A DNA stretch of 15,504 nucleotides from an uncultured Bacteroidales bacterium (GTDB taxonomy: Bacteria; Bacteroidota; Bacteroidia; Bacteroidales; Muribaculaceae). Location of the stretch: contig USIY01000029.1 of the NCBI GenBank assembly GCA_900554845.1, forward strand, positions 1-15,504. The letters are read 5' to 3'. Each line of letters starts with the position of its first letter. Position 1 is the stretch's first letter. The notes below the pieces were generated by a model that was not told the DNA's origin, ran no database searches, and was given only the letters and a program-made list of their open reading frames with translations. Positions 13,576-15,504 of this stretch are shown piece after piece. A program made the position numbers and the translations under genes.

Positions 13576-13606
13576 CAAAATTACAAAAATCATTACGTTT
13601 TGCAAA
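13576..13606 (-). promoter_or_regulatory. Promoter of the GNAT gene
   Basis: Minus-strand TTTG (13603-13606), a 19-bp spacer and TAATTTTG (13576-13583) match the Bacteroidetes consensus exactly. The leader is about 35 nt. Confidence 0.7.
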
Positions 13607-13714
13607 AACATACTCTTGATCTCAACTTATCTTTGATATGTAAATACCTGCGAATAGAAATTAATGAACAAATAGATAAGGCAACGGTATCTCCTCTCAA
13701 AGTCCAGGCGAATA

Positions 13715-13746
13715 TTTGTCCATGAACTAATTTATTTGTAATTTTG
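13715..13746 (+). promoter_or_regulatory. Promoter of mntA-hepT, giving a near-leaderless mRNA
   Basis: TTTG (13715-13718), a 20-bp spacer and TAATTTTG (13739-13746) match the consensus. Only 5 nt lie between the -7 box and the ATG at 13752, so transcription should start at or next to the start codon. Confidence 0.7.
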
Positions 13747-13751
13747 CAGAT

Positions 13752-14045
13752 ATGCATACGGCTACGGATTGTATCAGAATACTACAAGAAAACAGAGCCT
13801 ATATTCAGAAAGAATATGGAGTTACAGAATTATGCCTTTTCGGATCTGTAGCTCGTGGGGACAATCGGCCGGACAGTGACGTGGACATTCTGGTCGATAT
13901 GCCCCCTAAAATATTTATGGTTGGTGCTCTAAAAGATTATCTTGAGCTAATTCTCCATACTACTGTCGATTTGGTACGCCGCCATTCCCACATGTCCGCA
14001 CGCTTTCTCAATCAGATTTCCCATGACGCAATTCCAATATTCTGA
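13752..14045 (+). CDS. mntA: MntA-type antitoxin (minimal nucleotidyltransferase)
   Basis: This 97-residue protein is a minimal nucleotidyltransferase: LCLFGSVARGDNRPDSDVDILVDM contains the GS-x10-DxD motif (G31-S32, D43, D45), and TVDLV supplies the third Asp (D73). In characterised HEPN-MNT (type VII) systems MntA transfers AMP to a tyrosine of HepT and so silences the toxin. All catalytic residues are present. It overlaps hepT by 23 bp, which supports co-translation. The ATG at 13752 is chosen because it places the usual number of residues before the motif; an upstream start is excluded by the promoter. AT-rich composition compared with the ECF operon fits mobile TA gene transfer. Confidence 0.9.
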   Translation: MHTATDCIRILQENRAYIQKEYGVTELCLFGSVARGDNRPDSDVDILVDMPPKIFMVGALKDYLELILHTTVDLVRRHSHMSARFLNQISHDAIPIF

Positions 14046-14427
14046 GTCGGAAGTACATCGTGCATTTCAGACACTGGAATCAATCGAAGAAACTATTGTC
14101 CAATTAATCGAGTGGAATAGACATATTGATTCGACAGAGGATTACTATGGATCCGCAGCTGGAATGCAGTTGTTGGCGGCAAACTGCACTCTTATCACGG
14201 CAATTGGGGAAGGAGTAAATCGTATTAATAGAATTGTCCCGGGATTCCTCCAATCTAATTTCCCCAGTATTCATTGGCGCTCTATTATCGGCATGCGGAA
14301 CCATATAGCCCATGGATATTTCGAACTGGATGCAGATATTGTGTTTGAAGCTGTAAATTTCTCTAAGACGGCGATACTGCCTGAGACAATATCGCGAATT
14401 TCTCCTGATGCCGCATTGGATCTGTGA
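14023..14427 (+). CDS. hepT: HepT-type toxin (HEPN domain, DUF86-like ribonuclease)
   Basis: This 134-residue all-helical protein ends its core with IGMRNHIAHGYFELD, the R-x4-H-x-Y motif of HepT (R92, H97, Y99). The HEPN Arg/His form the RNase site, and the Tyr is the AMPylation target in characterised systems. Length and helix pattern match the DUF86/HepT family, and no frameshift or stop interrupts it, so the toxin should be active. The start ATG lies inside the end of mntA; the next in-frame Met is at residue 48 and would remove half the domain. Together with mntA this is a complete type VII toxin-antitoxin module. Such modules stabilise mobile DNA or limit phage. Confidence 0.88.
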   Translation: MTQFQYSESEVHRAFQTLESIEETIVQLIEWNRHIDSTEDYYGSAAGMQLLAANCTLITAIGEGVNRINRIVPGFLQSNFPSIHWRSIIGMRNHIAHGYFELDADIVFEAVNFSKTAILPETISRISPDAALDL

Positions 14428-14597
14428 TTGTCGCTTCCATTTTTTCTTATTGCTTTTGTTTTTATTCCTCGCTTCTCCTGAGCGGTGGGCTCCACTTAAA
14501 TAATCTTACGACATCTGTAATTGAAACGCGTCTGACAATTTCATAATTTATATGCGGTCCTTTGTTAAACATTTTTGATTAGAGATACGTCTAAATA

Positions 14598-14644
14598 TCA
14601 ACACACTCTTTATTGTTATAGCGGTTTAAATCTCAACACACTCT
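14598..14644 (+). repeat. Two direct TCAACACACTCT repeats, related to the MITE-like element
   Basis: TCAACACACTCT occurs at 14598-14609 and again at 14633-14644, 35 bp apart. The segment 14609-14644 matches the reverse complement of 9028-9063 at about 31 of 36 positions, including the motif CGGTTTAAA. It ends 13 bp before the metallopeptidase ATG. It may be a partial copy of the element or a shared regulatory repeat. The rest of 14428-14657 shows no gene. Confidence 0.65.
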
Positions 14645-14657
14645 AAATATTGACAAA

Positions 14658-15504
14658 ATGAATCTATCGGGTAGAAGACGCAGCGACAATGTCACGGACC
14701 GTCGTAGAATCTCCGGCAAGGCTATAGGAGCGGGAGGCATCGGTGCGGTAATAATCGGGGTCATAATCACACTCCTGTCGGGCGGAGACCTCGGGGACGT
14801 GCTTCACAATGTGATGGGGTCGCAGTTGCAACAGCAATCTGAGACCTCGACCACAGTAGATTCCTCGTCGCCCGAGGAACAGCGTCTGTACGACATTGCC
14901 TCCAAGGTCCTGGCCGGGACTGAAGATGTATGGACACGTGAGTTCCAACGCCAGGGCTGGGGCGACTATAAAGCGCCGAAGATGGTGATCTACAGCGGCG
15001 CGGTTCAGACCGGATGCGGGCAGAGCACGGCCCAGACCGGTCCGTTCTACTGCTCGGCCGACCAGACCATATATCTCGACCTTGATTTTTTCAAGAACAT
15101 GCAGCGTGACATCGGTGCCGGTGGAGATTTTACCTACGCCTACGTCATAGCCCATGAAGTGGGGCACCATGTGCAATATCTGCTGGGAACTCTTGACAAA
15201 GCCCACAGCCGGATGGCCCGGCTTTCCGACGCCGAAGCCAACCGGACGAGCGTGCGCATAGAGTTGCAGGCCGACTATTATGCAGGAGTGTGGGCGCACA
15301 ACGACAACGAGATGTTCGGATCGATAGAGCCTGGGGATGTGGAGGCGGCCATCGACGCGGCGTCGAAAATAGGCGACGACTATCTCCAGCGCAAAGCCTA
15401 TGGACGGGAGATGCCTGAAAGCTTCAACCATGGCCGTTCCTCCCAGCGCATGCGATGGCTGCAGCTCGGCATCGACTCCGGTGACCCGACGGCCCACACC
15501 ACAT
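14658..15504 (+). CDS. YpfJ-type neutral zinc metallopeptidase (3' end beyond window)
   Basis: The frame is open from ATG 14658 to the window end (282 codons). It has a basic cytosolic N-terminus (NLSGRRRSDNVTDRRR), one membrane segment (about 24-40, GAGGIGAVIIGVIITLL), then the family's conserved core: APKMVIYSGAVQTGCGQ, GPFYCSADQTIYLDLDFF, the zinc motif HEVGHHVQ (HExxH, 166-170), and IELQADYYAGVWAH with the third ligand probably E202. The C-terminal FNHGSSxQRxxWLxLG motif appears as FNHGRSSQRMRWLQLG. Known members are about 285-290 aa, so only a few residues are missing. It is a membrane-anchored protease facing the periplasm with unknown substrates. No clear consensus promoter is seen upstream; repeat copies occupy that position. 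Confidence 0.92.
   Translation, partial: MNLSGRRRSDNVTDRRRISGKAIGAGGIGAVIIGVIITLLSGGDLGDVLHNVMGSQLQQQSETSTTVDSSSPEEQRLYDIASKVLAGTEDVWTREFQRQGWGDYKAPKMVIYSGAVQTGCGQSTAQTGPFYCSADQTIYLDLDFFKNMQRDIGAGGDFTYAYVIAHEVGHHVQYLLGTLDKAHSRMARLSDAEANRTSVRIELQADYYAGVWAHNDNEMFGSIEPGDVEAAIDAASKIGDDYLQRKAYGREMPESFNHGRSSQRMRWLQLGIDSGDPTAHTT

Noticed and set aside
14664..15497. 277-codon minus-strand ORF
   Set aside because: Antisense of the zinc metallopeptidase; the plus frame has HEVGH and other conserved motifs.
1..15504. CRISPR arrays, tRNA or rRNA genes
   Set aside because: No regularly spaced repeats, cloverleaf or rRNA signatures were seen on reading both strands.

Overview
The window looks like chromosomal DNA of a gut Bacteroidales bacterium, most likely Muribaculaceae or a close relative. 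The basis is protein types (BspA-like LRR protein, TlpA-like thiol protein with a long N-terminal extension, DUF2807 protein beside an ECF sigma/anti-sigma pair, fucose-permease-type MFS, Bacteroidales-style transketolase and KilA-N protein). Several promoters also fit the Bacteroidetes pattern TTTG - 19/20 bp - TAnnTTTG, and Shine-Dalgarno sites are mostly absent. The genus is inference only.

Layout. 1-2346 (minus): sugar MFS transporter followed 14 bp later by the N-terminal half of transketolase, a carbon-metabolism operon cut by the window edge. 2397-2774 (minus): the C-terminal half of yggS, whose PLP-binding N-terminal half is gone. Its break point is fused to the end of an AT-rich LRR gene (2729-3706), which lies 2 bp behind an 83-codon gene of unknown function (3709-3960). 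This pair has a consensus promoter at 4328-4359 and a leader of about 360 nt with mutually exclusive hairpins ending in a U-run. That is the best candidate here for an undescribed regulatory RNA. 4360-4667 has no gene but holds a perfect 15-bp inverted repeat. 4735-5538 (minus) is a KilA-N gene broken by one amber codon. Between it and the next gene a plus-strand promoter points straight into a strong terminator hairpin, a possible sRNA of about 50 nt.

5693-8950 (minus): an exported TlpA-like thioredoxin protein and an AAA-ATPase/PD-(D/E)XK protein with a probable Asp-to-Asn change in its nuclease motif. 8951-9545 is a divergent intergenic region filled by two palindromic elements. One (9029-9222) looks like a MITE with terminal inverted repeats and TTA flanks, and part of it recurs at 14598-14644. 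9546-10637 (plus) is a lipoprotein MsrA-MsrB fusion.

10751-13015 (plus): a tightly coupled operon of DUF2807 protein, ECF sigma factor (TTG start overlapping the previous stop), membrane anti-sigma protein and a small exported protein, presumably an envelope-response module. A GNAT acetyltransferase (minus) converges on it. 13752-14427 (plus) is an intact MntA-HepT (MNT/HEPN) toxin-antitoxin pair whose promoter sits so close to the start codon that the mRNA should be leaderless. The window ends in a YpfJ-type zinc metallopeptidase preceded by the repeat copies.
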